Notes: generated by a model not told the origin, from the sequence alone. Positions 35,014 to 47,347 are shown, counted from the stretch's first letter. The stretch is 64,000 nucleotides of DNA from Pseudomonadota bacterium (GCA_021849075.1 JAJZTH010000005.1:1-64000); one strand, 5' to 3'. Numbers and translations are program-made.

Positions 35014-35643
35014 TTACTGGCTGGCGTTGACTGCCGGGGCGGGCTGCTCTGCGCTTTCCGTCTCCGCCTTGGGCGCGAAGATGCGCAGGCTGTTCAATAC
35101 CGTGTCGGCCATGGTCTGATATTGTTCGCTCAGCATTTCGGGATAGACGAAGGTCGCAGTGACGATCGATCCGTCGGGCTGTTTGAGCAGGCGGATCGCG
35201 ACATTATTGCCTTCGCCATCATTGGCGCTGCCGCGATATTCATTCTCGCCGATAAAGTCGCCGTCCACACCCTCTGCGCCATCGCTGACCGCTTCGACAA
35301 TTTGTTGCAGCGTCTGATCCTTGTCATTGGCCTGCCAGAAGACGCGCACATCGGCGCCCGCGCCCGGGTCTGCATAGACGACGCCATCGGGGTTGCCTGC
35401 GGCTTTGTCGATCGTCCATCCTTCGGGGAAGGTGATGGAAAAGCCACGCGCGACATTCACATAATTGCGGTTCGCCGCTTCGCTGTCGCCCTGCTGATTG
35501 GCGATGGCGTTGGCCGCCGCGGCATTGGCGGCGGCGGTCAGTTGTTCCTGGCTGGGCGTGTCGCCGACGGGTTCGGTGCGGCCGCAGGCGGCGAGCAGAA
35601 AAAGGGGCAGGCTGGCGACCAGAAGGGGGGCTGCATATTTCAT
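35014..35643 (-). CDS. Putative lipoprotein of unknown function
   Basis: A 209-residue protein with a lipoprotein signal (MKYAAPLLVASLPLFLLAAC; the cysteine of LAAC is at 20). After Cys comes GRTEPVGD, then an Ala-rich segment (about 29-45) and a folded domain with the FSITFPEGWTIDK motif seen in PsbP/MOG1-like or lipoprotein LpqN-type folds. Function unknown. The start at 35643 is chosen because 35679 would place 12 residues before the signal. Confidence 0.75.
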   Translation of the reverse strand: MKYAAPLLVASLPLFLLAACGRTEPVGDTPSQEQLTAAANAAAANAIANQQGDSEAANRNYVNVARGFSITFPEGWTIDKAAGNPDGVVYADPGAGADVRVFWQANDKDQTLQQIVEAVSDGAEGVDGDFIGENEYRGSANDGEGNNVAIRLLKQPDGSIVTATFVYPEMLSEQYQTMADTVLNSLRIFAPKAETESAEQPAPAVNASQ

Positions 35644-35715
35644 GCCCCGTTCAAAAGCATAGCCGCCCGCAGATTTCAACGCTGCAGCGGCGACGGGTGA
35701 GGGCGCGGCGAGGGG

Positions 35716-36153
35716 CTATTTTGTTTCGATATCGAAATGAAATTTGAGCAGGTCGCGCAAACTGTCTACTTCGCTGTCTAACTTGACTGCCTTGCCCAGA
35801 TCCGGCTGCCCCGGCCAGCCCGCATCCGCCACCGTCATTCCCGCCGCGCTGCGTTCCCCGTCATAGCGGGGGATGACATGAAAATGGACATGCGGGTCGA
35901 CCATCATCAGCATCAGATAGTTGATCTTTGCATAGTCCACCGCCTTGCCCAGCGCCGCCTCGATCGTGGCGGTGACGCTCTTGAGTTCGGCATGCGCTTC
36001 GGCAGGCAGATCGCCAAAGGCGGTGGCGTCGCCCTTGGCCGCCAGCACCAGCGATCCCAAAGTCGGCTGGGCCGGGCGCAGCAGCACGACCCAATGGGTG
36101 AACTCCGCAATCAGCGTTGCAGGATAGCCGAATTTTTCGATCGTGGCGTTCAT
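35716..36153 (-). CDS. HIT-family hydrolase
   Basis: A 145-residue nucleotide-binding hydrolase or transferase. The histidine triad is seen as VDPHVHFHVIPRYDG (residues about 97-111, H-x-H-x-H). It probably acts on AMP-lysine or similar nucleotidyl conjugates. Its ATG overlaps the stop of the CDP-alcohol phosphotransferase gene by 4 nt, placing it in the same operon and hinting at a role in nucleotide-activated intermediates. Confidence 0.92.
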   Translation of the reverse strand: MNATIEKFGYPATLIAEFTHWVVLLRPAQPTLGSLVLAAKGDATAFGDLPAEAHAELKSVTATIEAALGKAVDYAKINYLMLMMVDPHVHFHVIPRYDGERSAAGMTVADAGWPGQPDLGKAVKLDSEVDSLRDLLKFHFDIETK

Positions 36154-37253
36154 GCAGCCGCCTCGGCCTCATCCATCCAGCTGACGATCGGCTTGCCAGA
36201 GCGGCTGACGGCATAAGCCTGCGCCAGCCGCACGGCATGGACGATCAGCGAAATGATCGTCCACCATGCAAGCGCGATCAGGCCGATGTCAGGCCGGCCC
36301 GCCAGCAGGGCGACGAACAGGATCACCATGTTCGGGTTGCGCCGGGCAGTGATGAGCCGGAACTGGCTGTCGAACGGGCGCCAGACATGGATGTCCATCT
36401 TGAAGTCCTTCAGGAACATCCCTTCGATCAGCCGTTGCAGCACATAGCCGGCAATCACCGCCGTCATGATGAAGGTGAAGGTGCCGCCCGACAGGTCTAG
36501 GCCCCAATAGGCAAGGCCGGCGCCCCAGAAATACCACCAGAAGGGCGGGTGGACCAGATCGACGCCATGGTCGATCACATTGCCCCATTTGGACGAGGTG
36601 ATGGTGCAGCGGGCGAGTTTGCCGTCGACCGTGTCCAGCACCATGAAGATGAAGCCGGACAGGAAGCCGGTCCAGAACAGCCCCTTGGCGAACAGATAGG
36701 TGGCGAGCAGGCAGAGGGTGACGCCGATCACCGACACCATGTTCGGCGTCATCTTCAACTGCGCGGCGATGCGGGTGAGGATCAGCGCCAGTTCGGGCCA
36801 GAGATATTTGGTCAGGACGTCGGTCACGCCCTTATAGGCGCCGAAATAGCTGCGCCGTTCGATTGCGCGGCGGGATGCTGGCGTGAGTTCGCGCACCATC
36901 GGCTGCTCCAGCTTGCGCAGCTGGCGGTTGTAAAGCTTTCGCCCGTCCGACAGGTCGATGACATGCGGCGCGGTCAGCGGATCGACGCCCTGTGCGACTT
37001 GCCCGACGATCGGCGTGCCCGCCCAGACGAACAACGTGCCCGGCGTTTCCAGCGCCAGCCGCAGCAGCAGCGGGTCGAAGGCGTAGGTCAGGTTGAATAG
37101 CAGCTCATGGCCGGGCGCGAGGCTGCTGCCATTTTTTGCCGCGCTTTCCGCCATGCGGCGATTGCGTTCGGCATTGGGCATGCCCCAGATCGGCGTCGCA
37201 TTGTCGCCGATTAGGCGGACCGGGCCGAGGGTGGTGGTGATCGTCTGGCTCAT
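36150..37253 (-). CDS. CDP-alcohol phosphatidyltransferase family membrane protein
   Basis: A 367-residue protein whose C-terminal half carries the CDP-alcohol phosphotransferase motif: D207-x-x-D-G-x-x-A-R, G224, D228 and D232 (LDTVDGKLARCTITS..). About six hydrophobic helices follow residue 165. The N-terminal 160 residues are soluble and, by pattern, may be a degraded cytidylyltransferase like that of bifunctional inositol-phosphate enzymes. The acceptor is unknown. The start at 37253 follows from the MSQTITTTLG N-terminus; a frame to 37439 is spurious. It overlaps the next gene by 4 nt. With the following glycerophosphotransferase-like gene it suggests synthesis of a polyol-phosphate or phosphoinositide product. 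Confidence 0.85.
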   Translation of the reverse strand: MSQTITTTLGPVRLIGDNATPIWGMPNAERNRRMAESAAKNGSSLAPGHELLFNLTYAFDPLLLRLALETPGTLFVWAGTPIVGQVAQGVDPLTAPHVIDLSDGRKLYNRQLRKLEQPMVRELTPASRRAIERRSYFGAYKGVTDVLTKYLWPELALILTRIAAQLKMTPNMVSVIGVTLCLLATYLFAKGLFWTGFLSGFIFMVLDTVDGKLARCTITSSKWGNVIDHGVDLVHPPFWWYFWGAGLAYWGLDLSGGTFTFIMTAVIAGYVLQRLIEGMFLKDFKMDIHVWRPFDSQFRLITARRNPNMVILFVALLAGRPDIGLIALAWWTIISLIVHAVRLAQAYAVSRSGKPIVSWMDEAEAAA

Positions 37254-38323
37254 GCGCTCTTCTTCACGAAATTCAGGATGATGTCGGCCTGCCGCTGCGA
37301 AGCGGGGATAGGGGACAGGTCGATGGATTGCTGCATTGCCGCTTCCTGAGCAGCAACGAAGCCGGGTTGCAAGTCGTTCGCGCAGGCCAGTGCCCGGGGC
37401 AGGGCGTCGGCGCGCTCGATCACCTGGCCCAGTCGCCAATGGGCGAAGGCGTCGCCAGACCCGTCGCGATGGTCGAGGTTCAGGAAGATGCAGGGGCGCG
37501 GATGGAGCAGAAATTCATACACCTGGCTCGATACGTCGCCCAGATAGACGTCCGCGCTCATCGTATAGCTCATGTCGATCGAATGGCGGCTGCCCATGTC
37601 GACGCGAATATGCGGGGCGTGGCTGACGATCGCCGGCACATTGCGGGCCAGCTTCGTATGTGGGGCGATGATGACGTTCCATCCCTCCAGCGCTTCCAGC
37701 ACAGCCAGCAGTTGTGCGCCGTGATTGGGCCAGGACGACAGATCCGGATCAAAGTGCGGGTTGTAGAGCAGCACCGGATCGTCATTGTAGAAGTAACGCT
37801 GGCGTGGCGCCTTCAGTTCGAACTTGGAATAGCCGCCGACCGCGACCGCATCCGGCGCGCACAGGCCGCGCTCGATCATGCGCCGGCGATCCTTCTCGCC
37901 GGCGACCAAAGTCAGGTCGAAATCGGCGTGGCGCTTCTTGTAGCCGCCCTCCCGATCGCCTGCGCCATGTTTGATGAGGATCAGGCGGGAGCGGAAGCCC
38001 GGCACGCGGCGCAGCCAGGCGCTGCTGATTTCGGTCGTGACCAGCGTGGGGAAGCGGGCGATGGTGGCATAGTTGAGCAGCAGGGTCGCGAGCCGAGACG
38101 GCTGGCGAAACAGCGAATCCGGGCCGGATGGCGGCCGGCGCAGGCGGATCGTGCAGAGAAGCCCATGCGGATCATAGCTGCCCACCATCGCCAATATCTG
38201 ATCGGAAGGGGAGAGGATGTGAACCCGCACATCGGGCCGACGCGCCAATTCCAGCGCCGCGGGCAGCCAGTGATAAAGTTGCTGCGCTTCGGCAATGGCG
38301 AGAAAGGCGATGTCGATCGGCAA
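37250..38323 (-). CDS. CDP-glycerol glycerophosphotransferase-like protein (TagF-like)
   Basis: A 357-residue transferase resembling TagB/TagF-type enzymes. Markers are ILIKHGAGDREGGYKKRHADFDLTLVAGEKDRRRM (about 117-151), PHFDPDLSSWP, and the GDVSSQVYEFLLHPRPCIFLNLD C-terminal block with the acidic/Ser diphosphate-binding site. It would transfer glycerol-phosphate or another polyol-phosphate from a CDP donor. Wall teichoic acid is not expected in a Gram-negative, so the product could be a capsule or phosphorylated surface polymer. It is co-transcribed with the CDP-alcohol phosphotransferase and HIT genes and divergent from sdhB. Confidence 0.75.
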   Translation of the reverse strand: MPIDIAFLAIAEAQQLYHWLPAALELARRPDVRVHILSPSDQILAMVGSYDPHGLLCTIRLRRPPSGPDSLFRQPSRLATLLLNYATIARFPTLVTTEISSAWLRRVPGFRSRLILIKHGAGDREGGYKKRHADFDLTLVAGEKDRRRMIERGLCAPDAVAVGGYSKFELKAPRQRYFYNDDPVLLYNPHFDPDLSSWPNHGAQLLAVLEALEGWNVIIAPHTKLARNVPAIVSHAPHIRVDMGSRHSIDMSYTMSADVYLGDVSSQVYEFLLHPRPCIFLNLDHRDGSGDAFAHWRLGQVIERADALPRALACANDLQPGFVAAQEAAMQQSIDLSPIPASQRQADIILNFVKKSA

Positions 38324-38525
38324 CGGAAAGGGTCCCCACTAATTGCTCCGCCCTAACGCGGATGAGGGCGGAAGCAAATGCGTCACCGGGCATCGGCAAT
38401 TTTCTGCAAGTGATTTGCAACAAGGACTTGTGGGCAGAAACATGGTCCTCAACGCTGGACCTTTGCAGATTTTTCGTTATGCGGACCCCCAACAGACAGA
38501 CATCGACGAAGAGGCTCGACGAGCG

Positions 38526-39314
38526 ATGGCCGAATTTGCTTTGCCCAAGAACAGCAAGATTAACGGCAAGGGCGTGACCCACAAGGCGCCCGAAGGCGCG
38601 ACCAATGTCCGCAATTTCAAAGTCTATCGCTACGATCCCGATTCGGGCCAGAACCCGCGTTACGACACGTTCGAGATCGACCTCGACAAGTGCGGGCCGA
38701 TGGTTCTGGACGCGCTGCTGAAGATCAAGAATGAATATGATCCTTCGCTGACCTTCCGCCGGTCGTGCCGCGAAGGCATTTGCGGCAGCTGTTCGATGAA
38801 CATGAACGGCCGCAACGGGCTGGCCTGCACCACCGCGATCGACGAATGCGCCGGCAAGGAAGTGCAGATCACGCCGCTGCCGCACATGGACGTCATCAAG
38901 GATCTGGTGCCCGATTTCACCCATTTCTACGCCCAGTACAACAGCATCAAGCCCTGGCTGCAAACCGTCAGCCCCGCGCCCAGCGGCAAGGAGCGGCTGC
39001 AGTCGCCCGCCGACCGCGAAAAGCTGGACGGCCTGTATGAGTGCATCCTGTGCGCCTGCTGCTCGACCAGCTGCCCCAGCTATTGGTGGAACAGCGACAA
39101 GTTCCTTGGTCCCGCGATCCTGCTTCAGGCGTATCGCTGGCTGGCTGACAGCCGCGATGAATATACCGGCGAGCGCCTTGATGAGCTGGAAGATCCGTTC
39201 CGCCTCTATCGCTGCCACACCATCATGAACTGCGCGAATGTCTGCCCCAAGGGCCTCAGCCCGGCCAAGGCGATCGCCGAAACCAAGAAGATGATGGTCG
39301 AACGGCAGCTGTAA
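38526..39314 (+). CDS. sdhB: Succinate dehydrogenase iron-sulfur subunit
   Basis: A 262-residue SdhB of complex II. The 2Fe-2S ligands are C81, C86, C89 and C101 ([11 protein letters not shown]); the 4Fe-4S/3Fe-4S ligands are C173, C176, C179, C183, C230, C236 and C240 ([25 protein letters not shown]). All are present. The start at 38526 gives [10 protein letters not shown]; upstream residues are untypical. sdhA, sdhC and sdhD are not adjacent, so the complex II genes are split. It leads a run sdhB-thioesterase-zapE. Confidence 0.97.
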   Translation: MAEFALPKNSKINGKGVTHKAPEGATNVRNFKVYRYDPDSGQNPRYDTFEIDLDKCGPMVLDALLKIKNEYDPSLTFRRSCREGICGSCSMNMNGRNGLACTTAIDECAGKEVQITPLPHMDVIKDLVPDFTHFYAQYNSIKPWLQTVSPAPSGKERLQSPADREKLDGLYECILCACCSTSCPSYWWNSDKFLGPAILLQAYRWLADSRDEYTGERLDELEDPFRLYRCHTIMNCANVCPKGLSPAKAIAETKKMMVERQL

Positions 39315-39315
39315 G

Positions 39316-39777
39316 TTGGCGAGTGACGGCGTTGCGGGCGGGAAGCCGCTGACCGAAGGAAAATGGGCGGGCTGGATCGCATGGTCCGACCCGCATCCCG
39401 ACACCTTTCTTCAGGCGATCGGCCGCGGATATATGCGTGCGGAAAGTTCGACCAAGGCGTTGGTCGGTCTGGAGACGCGGTCTAGCCATCGCAATCGACT
39501 CGATTCGCTGCATGGCGGTTTTCTCGCCGCTTTTGCCGATCATGCCTATTTTGGCGCGCTGTGGGCGATGGGGCATGTCGAGCAGGTCAACGCGGTGACG
39601 CTGGACCTGTCCATGCAATATCTGGGCGCGGGCAAGGTCGGCCCGGATCTGTTCGCGGATGTGGAAGTGCTGCGCGAGACGGGGCGGCTGTTCTTCATGC
39701 GAATGCTGATCACGCAGGATGGCCAGTCGGTCGCGGCATCGACCGCGACGGTGCGGAAAGCGCCGACGCCCAGATGA
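39316..39777 (+). CDS. PaaI-type hotdog thioesterase
   Basis: A 153-residue acyl-CoA thioesterase-like protein. HRNRLDSLHGGFLAAFADHAYFGALW (about 56-81) is the HGG hotdog helix motif with the likely catalytic D. It starts with TTG directly after the sdhB stop, without a strong ribosome-binding site, so translation probably follows sdhB. Its stop overlaps zapE by 4 nt. Substrate unknown. Confidence 0.85.
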   Translation: MASDGVAGGKPLTEGKWAGWIAWSDPHPDTFLQAIGRGYMRAESSTKALVGLETRSSHRNRLDSLHGGFLAAFADHAYFGALWAMGHVEQVNAVTLDLSMQYLGAGKVGPDLFADVEVLRETGRLFFMRMLITQDGQSVAASTATVRKAPTPR

Positions 39778-40886
39778 CCCATGTCATCGCCCGCTATGAT
39801 GCGCTGGTGCAGGCCGGCGAATTGCGGCCCGACCCGGACCAGCGGGCGGCGGCGGTGCGACTCGATCGGTTGCAACAGGAGTTGGAGGCGGCGCCGGCGC
39901 GCGGATCGACGCTGTGGAAATTGCTGCGCAAATCGCCCGAGCCGCCGCGCGGCCTCTATATGTGGGGCGGGGTAGGGCGCGGCAAATCGATGCTGATGGA
40001 CCTGTTCTTCGACACGGTGCAGGTCAAGCGCAAGAAGCGCGCGCATTTCCATGAATTCATGCTGGACGTCCATGCGCGGCTCGCCGAAGCGCGCAAGTCG
40101 GAAACGGGCGATCCGATCCCGCCGGTGGTCGAGTCGCTGGCCGATGAGGCGCGATTGCTGTGCTTTGACGAAATGGTCGTCAACAATATGGCGGACGCCG
40201 CGATCATGTCGCGCCTGTTCACCGGCCTGCTGGAAAAGCGGGTGACGATCGTCACCACATCGAACCGCGAGCCGGACGAACTCTATAAGAATGGCCTCAA
40301 CCGCCAACTCTTCCTGCCCTTCATCGATCTGATCAAGATGAAGCTGGACGTGATGACGCTAAACGGGCCGGTCGATTATCGCCGCGACCGTCTGGGCGAT
40401 TCGAAGCTGTGGCATGTGCCCAATGGGCCGGAGGCGACGAAGGCGCTGTCCGAGGCTTTTTTCCGCCTGACCGACTTTTCGGTCGAGGACCGGGCGAAGG
40501 TGCCGTCGGAAGAGATTGTCGTGCAGGGCGGGCGCACCATGCATGTGCCCAAGAGCCTGAAGGGCGTGGCCGTCTTTTCCTTCAAGCGGCTGTGCGCCGA
40601 GGCGCGGGGCGCACCGGATTATCTGGCGATCGCGCGCAAATATCACACGGTCATCATCGTCGGCATTCCCGTGTTGGGGCCGGAAAAGCGCAATGAGGCG
40701 GCGCGCTTGGTCACGCTGATCGACTCGCTATATGAGTATAAGGTGAAGCTGTTGGCGTCGGCCGATGCGGAGCCGATGCGCCTTTATCCCGAGGGCGATG
40801 GCGCGTTTGAGTTTGAGCGGACTGTGTCCCGTCTGATGGAAATGCAGTCGGACGATTATCTCGCGCTGGGCCACGGGCCGAAATAA
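39774..40886 (+). CDS. zapE: AFG1/ZapE-family ATPase
   Basis: A 370-residue AAA-like ATPase, cell-division ZapE or mitochondrial AFG1/LACE1 type. Walker A is GGVGRGKSM (65-73); Walker B is LLCFDEM (near 126). It modulates FtsZ ring dynamics in E. coli and is linked to respiratory complex turnover in mitochondria. Its position after sdhB fits the latter. The start at 39774 follows from the 4-nt overlap; the frame from 39561 is spurious. Confidence 0.92.
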   Translation: MTHVIARYDALVQAGELRPDPDQRAAAVRLDRLQQELEAAPARGSTLWKLLRKSPEPPRGLYMWGGVGRGKSMLMDLFFDTVQVKRKKRAHFHEFMLDVHARLAEARKSETGDPIPPVVESLADEARLLCFDEMVVNNMADAAIMSRLFTGLLEKRVTIVTTSNREPDELYKNGLNRQLFLPFIDLIKMKLDVMTLNGPVDYRRDRLGDSKLWHVPNGPEATKALSEAFFRLTDFSVEDRAKVPSEEIVVQGGRTMHVPKSLKGVAVFSFKRLCAEARGAPDYLAIARKYHTVIIVGIPVLGPEKRNEAARLVTLIDSLYEYKVKLLASADAEPMRLYPEGDGAFEFERTVSRLMEMQSDDYLALGHGPK

Positions 40887-42198
<1,312 letters not shown>

Positions 42199-42298
42199 GC
42201 CTAACCAGCTTGCACCGGTCCGTCCCAGGTAAGTGCGCAGCCTGGGACGGGCCGCTTTCGACCCAAGTGCCACGTCCACAGAAGATAAAGGGACACGC

Positions 42299-43183
42299 AT
42301 GTCCATTCTGGTGAACAAGAACACCAAGGTCATCACCCAGGGTATGACCGGTGCCACCGGCACCTTCCACACTGAACAGGCTCTGGCCTACGGCACCCAG
42401 ATGGTTGCCGGCGTGACCCCCGGCAAGGGCGGCACGACCCATATCGGCCTGCCGATGTACGACACTGTTGCGGAAGCCAAGTCGAAGACCGGCGCCGACG
42501 CTTCGGTCATCTACGTTCCGCCGCCGTTCGCGGCCGACTCGATCCTGGAAGCGATCGATGCCGAAATTCCGCTGATCGTTGCGATCACCGAAGGCATTCC
42601 GGTTCTCGACATGGTGCGGGTGAAGCGCGCTCTGTCGGGCAGCAAGTCGCGCCTGATCGGCCCGAACTGCCCCGGCGTCCTGACCCCCGGCGAATGCAAG
42701 ATCGGCATCATGCCCGGTTCGATCTTCTCCAAGGGTTCGGTCGGCGTCGTGTCGCGTTCTGGCACCCTGACCTATGAAGCCGTGTTCCAGACCACCAATG
42801 CGGGCCTGGGCCAGACCACGGCCGTCGGCATCGGCGGCGACCCGGTCAACGGCACCAACTTCATCGACGTGCTGGAACTGTTCCTGGCCGACGACGCCAC
42901 CGAATCGATCATCATGATCGGTGAAATCGGCGGCGACGCGGAAGAACAGGCCGCTCAGTTCCTGATCGACGAAGCCAAGCGTGGCCGCAAGAAGCCGATG
43001 GCCGGCTTCATCGCGGGTCGCACGGCGCCTCCGGGCCGTCGTATGGGCCATGCCGGCGCGATCGTGTCGGGCGGCAAGGGCGACGCGGAAAGCAAGATCG
43101 CAGCGATGGAAGCGGCCGGCATCAAGGTTGCCGCCAGCCCGTCGGAGCTGGGTTCGACGCTGGTCGAAGTGCTGAAGGGCTAA
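42299..43183 (+). CDS. sucD: Succinyl-CoA synthetase alpha subunit
   Basis: A 294-residue subunit binding CoA and carrying the phosphohistidine ([10 protein letters not shown], near residue 249). It makes ATP or GTP from succinyl-CoA together with SucC. The CoA-binding start [20 protein letters not shown] is typical. The beta subunit gene sucC is absent: only 100 bp separate mdh and sucD. The start at 42299 is preferred over 42233. Confidence 0.97.
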   Translation: MSILVNKNTKVITQGMTGATGTFHTEQALAYGTQMVAGVTPGKGGTTHIGLPMYDTVAEAKSKTGADASVIYVPPPFAADSILEAIDAEIPLIVAITEGIPVLDMVRVKRALSGSKSRLIGPNCPGVLTPGECKIGIMPGSIFSKGSVGVVSRSGTLTYEAVFQTTNAGLGQTTAVGIGGDPVNGTNFIDVLELFLADDATESIIMIGEIGGDAEEQAAQFLIDEAKRGRKKPMAGFIAGRTAPPGRRMGHAGAIVSGGKGDAESKIAAMEAAGIKVAASPSELGSTLVEVLKG

Positions 43184-43273
43184 ACAGCCTCCACAGGATG
43201 ACGGCGGCCGGGCTGCACCCCGGCCGCTATTTTCCCGCTCCGCGACTGCACGCGGCTGGGATGGGACAGGGCA

Positions 43274-46069
43274 ATGGGTTACGAGAACCAGGAATTCGAG
43301 ATCGAGCGAGGCCCAAGTTGGGCGCGCGACAACTGGCCGCTGAGCGACACCGACGATCTGACCGGGGCGATGGACCCCACGCAGATGCAGGTGGCCGTGA
43401 AGGCCGCCGCAAAGGCCGCGGGCAAGGCCGTGTCGGACGCCGACGCCGTTGCCGCAGCAGACGACGCCATCCGGGCGCAGATGCTGATCCGCACCTATCG
43501 CGTGCGCGGGCATCTGGCCGCCAATCTCGATCCGCTGGGCCTGGCCAAGCGTGACCTGCCGGCTGACCTGACCCCTGAATATCACGGCCTGACGGACAAT
43601 AATAAAAAGGTCTATCTGGGCGGTACGCTGGGTCTGCAATATGCGACCGTGGCGGAAATCGTGTCGATCCTGCGCGCCAATTACTGCGGCAGCGTCGGCC
43701 TTGAATATATGCACATCGCCGATGTGGAGGAACGCCGCTTCCTTCAGGAACGTCTGGAAGGCAAGGACAAGGAAATCATCTTCACGCCCGAGGGCAAGAA
43801 GGCGATCCTGGCCAAGGTCATCCAGGGCGAGCAATATGAAAAATTCCTGGGCCGCAAATATGTCGGCACCAAGCGTTTCGGCCTGGATGGTGGCGAGTCC
43901 ATGATCCCCGCGCTCGAAGCCGTCATCAAATATGGCGGCCAGTCGGGCGTGCGCGAGATCGTGTTCGGCATGGCGCATCGTGGCCGCCTGAACGTGCTGG
44001 CCAATGTGATGGGCAAGGGCTTCCGCGTCATCTTCCACGAATTTTCGGGCGGCACCGCCAACCCCGAAGATGTCGGCGGTTCGGGCGACGTGAAATATCA
44101 CCTTGGTACATCGACCGACCGCGAGTTTGACGGCATCAAGGTCCACATGTCGCTGGTCCCCAACCCGTCGCATCTGGAAACCGTCGATCCGGTGGTGCTG
44201 GGCAAGGTCCGCGCGCAGCAGACCTTCCGCGACGACCTGGGCAAGCATGACCAAGTTCTGCCCGTGCTGATCCACGGCGACGCGGCCTTTGCGGGTCAGG
44301 GCATCGTCTGGGAATGCCTCGGCTTCTCCGGCGTCAGCGGTTACAATACCGGCGGCTGCGTCCACTTCATCATCAACAACCAGATCGGCTTCACCACCAG
44401 CCCGCAATTCTCGCGCGGTTCGCCCTATCCGTCGGATGTGGCCAAGGGTGTCCAGGCGCCGATCCTGCACGTCAATGGCGACGATCCCGAAGCCGTGACC
44501 TTCGTGTGCAAGCTGGCGATGGAATATCGCCAGACTTTCCATCGCGACATCGTGATCGACATGTGGTGCTATCGCCGCTTCGGCCACAATGAAGGCGACG
44601 AGCCGGGCTTCACCCAGCCGCTGATGTACAAGGAAATTCGCCAGCATCCGCCGGTCAGTTCGATCTATGCCGATCGTCTGAAGGCGGAAGGCGTGGTGGA
44701 CGATGCGTTCATCGCCGGTTCGACCGACGAATTCGTCAACCATCTGGAAGATGAATTCGAAGCGGCCAAGAGCTACAAGTCGAACAAGGCGGACTGGTTC
44801 GCCGGCCGCTGGTCGGGGCTGCACAAGCCCGCCGACGCGGAAACCGCGCGCCAGAATGTGGATTCGGCGATCACGCCCAAGCTGTTCGACAGTCTGGGCA
44901 AGACGCTGACCACCGTTCCTGAAGGCCATAATGTCCACAAGACGCTGAAGCGCGTGCTGGATGCCAAGGCCGACATGTTCAAGACCGGCGAGAATTTCGA
45001 CTGGGCGACCGGTGAGGCTTTGGCCTTCGGTTCGCTGCTGTCGGAAGGCTATGGCGTCCGCCTGTCGGGCCAGGATTCGGGTCGCGGCACCTTCAGCCAG
45101 CGGCATGCCGTCTGGACCGATCAGGACAGCGAGAAGAAATATATCCCGCTGTCGACCGTGCCGCATGGCCGGTTCGAAGTGCTGGATAGCCCGCTGTCCG
45201 AATATGGCGTACTGGGCTTCGAATATGGTTATGCCCTGGCCGATCCCAAGGCGCTGGTGATCTGGGAAGCGCAGTTTGGCGATTTCGCCAACGGCGCGCA
45301 GATCATCTTCGACCAGTATATCGCGTCGTCGGAAACCAAGTGGCTGCGCTCCAACGGACTCGTCTGCCTGTTGCCGCATGGCTATGAAGGGCAGGGACCG
45401 GAACATAGCTCGGCCCGTCTGGAACGCTATCTCCAGCTCTGCGCGGAAGGCAATATCCAGGTCGCGAACATCACGACCCCGGCTAATTACTTCCACGCGC
45501 TGCGTCGCCAGATGCTGCGTCCGTTCCGCAAGCCGCTGATCATCATGGCTCCCAAGTCGCTGCTGCGGCACAAGGGCGCGGTCAGCAAGGCCGAGGATTT
45601 CCAGGGCGAAACCCAGTTCAAGCGCATCCTGTCGGACCCCAATGGTTCGGCCGACAAGGATACCAAGCGTCTGGTTCTGTGTTCCGGCAAGGTCTTCTAT
45701 GACCTGATGGATGCCCGTGATGCCGCCGGCGACAAGGACGTCCAGATCGTTCGTATCGAACAGATTTATCCGTTCGCGACCGAAGCCCTGGCCAAGCGCA
45801 TCGAGCGCATGACCAATCTGGAAGAAGTCGTCTGGTGTCAGGAAGAGCCGCGCAATAATGGCGCCTGGTTCTTCGTGGAACCCTATGTCGAGGAAGCGCT
45901 GGCCAAGGCTGGCAAGGCGCCGATGCGCGCCCGCTATGCCGGCCGCAAGGCGTCCGCTTCGCCCGCTACGGGTCTGGCGTCGCGCCATGTGTCCGAACAG
46001 GGCGCCCTCGTTGCCGATGCGCTGGGTCACAGCGTTCGTGAAGAAATCCGTCGCCAGAAGAAAGGCTGA
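43274..46069 (+). CDS. sucA: 2-oxoglutarate dehydrogenase E1 component
   Basis: A 931-residue thiamine-diphosphate decarboxylase of the 2-oxoglutarate dehydrogenase complex. Visible family blocks are the [16 protein letters not shown] substrate and ThDP site (near 235), [10 protein letters not shown] (near 335), [10 protein letters not shown], and RYGHNE-like [12 protein letters not shown] (near 432). The transketolase-like C-terminus follows. The ATG at 43274 follows AGGG. Followed after 8 bp by sucB. Confidence 0.97.
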   Translation: MGYENQEFEIERGPSWARDNWPLSDTDDLTGAMDPTQMQVAVKAAAKAAGKAVSDADAVAAADDAIRAQMLIRTYRVRGHLAANLDPLGLAKRDLPADLTPEYHGLTDNNKKVYLGGTLGLQYATVAEIVSILRANYCGSVGLEYMHIADVEERRFLQERLEGKDKEIIFTPEGKKAILAKVIQGEQYEKFLGRKYVGTKRFGLDGGESMIPALEAVIKYGGQSGVREIVFGMAHRGRLNVLANVMGKGFRVIFHEFSGGTANPEDVGGSGDVKYHLGTSTDREFDGIKVHMSLVPNPSHLETVDPVVLGKVRAQQTFRDDLGKHDQVLPVLIHGDAAFAGQGIVWECLGFSGVSGYNTGGCVHFIINNQIGFTTSPQFSRGSPYPSDVAKGVQAPILHVNGDDPEAVTFVCKLAMEYRQTFHRDIVIDMWCYRRFGHNEGDEPGFTQPLMYKEIRQHPPVSSIYADRLKAEGVVDDAFIAGSTDEFVNHLEDEFEAAKSYKSNKADWFAGRWSGLHKPADAETARQNVDSAITPKLFDSLGKTLTTVPEGHNVHKTLKRVLDAKADMFKTGENFDWATGEALAFGSLLSEGYGVRLSGQDSGRGTFSQRHAVWTDQDSEKKYIPLSTVPHGRFEVLDSPLSEYGVLGFEYGYALADPKALVIWEAQFGDFANGAQIIFDQYIASSETKWLRSNGLVCLLPHGYEGQGPEHSSARLERYLQLCAEGNIQVANITTPANYFHALRRQMLRPFRKPLIIMAPKSLLRHKGAVSKAEDFQGETQFKRILSDPNGSADKDTKRLVLCSGKVFYDLMDARDAAGDKDVQIVRIEQIYPFATEALAKRIERMTNLEEVVWCQEEPRNNGAWFFVEPYVEEALAKAGKAPMRARYAGRKASASPATGLASRHVSEQGALVADALGHSVREEIRRQKKG

Positions 46070-46077
46070 TCAAGCTC

Positions 46078-47328
46078 ATGGCTACCGAAGTTAAAGTCCC
46101 TACCCTGGGCGAATCCGTTACCGAAGCAACCGTGGGCCAGTGGCTCAAGAAGCCCGGTGAAGCCGTCAAGGTCGACGAACCCATCGTCAGCCTGGAAACC
46201 GACAAGGTCGCGGTTGATGTGCCTTCGACCGTCGCCGGCGTCATGGGCGACATCATCGCCAAGGAAGGCGACACGGTCGAAGTCGGCGCGCTGCTGGCTT
46301 ATGTGAACGAAGGCGGCGCTGCCGCCGCCGCTCCGGCCCCCGCCGCCGCTGCCCCCGCCGCCAAGGCGGAAGCGGCCGCGCCGGCGCCCGCTGCATCGGC
46401 TCCGGCCGCTGCGGACGATGAAGATGGCGGCAACCTGACCCTGTCGCCGGCGGTTCGCCGTCTGGTGCTGGAACATGGTCTTGACCCCAGCAAGATCAAG
46501 GGCACCGGCAAGGACGGCCGCCTGACCAAGGACGACGTCACCGCCGCCGTCGCCGCCGGTACGGCCAAGGCTGCTGCTGGCGCGGTTGCCGCTGCGCCTG
46601 CCGCCGATGCGCCTGCCGCCGGTCCCAGCCGCAAGCAGGAACGGGTCAAGATGACCCGCCTGCGCCAGACCGTCGCCAAGCGTCTGAAGGAAGCGCAGAA
46701 CAATGCCGCGCTGCTGACGACCTACAACGACGTCGACATGACCAACGTCATCGAAGCGCGCGCCAAATATAAGGACCTGTTCGAGAAGAAGCATGGCGTT
46801 CGCCTGGGCTTCATGGGCTTCTTTACGAAGGCCGTCTGCATGGCGCTCCGCGACATTCCGGGCGTCAACGCGCAGATCGAAGGCGATGAGATCGTCTATA
46901 ACGACTTCGCCGATATTTCGGTCGCCGTTTCGGCCCCGACCGGCCTGGTCGTTCCGGTCATCCGCAATGCCGAAAGCCTGAGCGTCGCCGACATCGAAAA
47001 GACCATCGGCGGCTTCGGCAAGAAGGCCAAGGAAGGCAAGCTGACCATGGAAGATATGAAGGGCGGCACCTTCACCATCTCCAATGGCGGCGTGTTCGGT
47101 TCGCTGCTGTCCAGCCCGATCATCAACCCGCCCCAGTCGGCGGTTCTGGGCCTGCACCGCATCGAGGAACGCCCGGTCGTCCGCAACGGTCAGATCGTGG
47201 CGCGTCCGATGATGTATCTGGCGCTCAGCTATGATCATCGCCTGATCGACGGTCGCGAAGCAGTCACCTTCCTCGTCGCGGTCAAGAACGCGATCGAAGA
47301 TCCGACCCGCCTGCTGATCGACCTGTAA
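46078..47328 (+). CDS. sucB: 2-oxoglutarate dehydrogenase E2 (dihydrolipoyl succinyltransferase)
   Basis: A 416-residue E2 core. Lipoyl domain residues 1-77 carry K43 ([11 protein letters not shown]); an Ala/Pro linker spans about 82-117; the E1/E3-binding domain spans about 120-155; the catalytic domain runs from about 185 with [11 protein letters not shown] near 384. It transfers the succinyl group to CoA. It starts 8 bp after sucA with GGCTGA upstream. Confidence 0.97.
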   Translation: MATEVKVPTLGESVTEATVGQWLKKPGEAVKVDEPIVSLETDKVAVDVPSTVAGVMGDIIAKEGDTVEVGALLAYVNEGGAAAAAPAPAAAAPAAKAEAAAPAPAASAPAAADDEDGGNLTLSPAVRRLVLEHGLDPSKIKGTGKDGRLTKDDVTAAVAAGTAKAAAGAVAAAPAADAPAAGPSRKQERVKMTRLRQTVAKRLKEAQNNAALLTTYNDVDMTNVIEARAKYKDLFEKKHGVRLGFMGFFTKAVCMALRDIPGVNAQIEGDEIVYNDFADISVAVSAPTGLVVPVIRNAESLSVADIEKTIGGFGKKAKEGKLTMEDMKGGTFTISNGGVFGSLLSSPIINPPQSAVLGLHRIEERPVVRNGQIVARPMMYLALSYDHRLIDGREAVTFLVAVKNAIEDPTRLLIDL

Positions 47329-47347
47329 GCACCACCGCATGAATATC

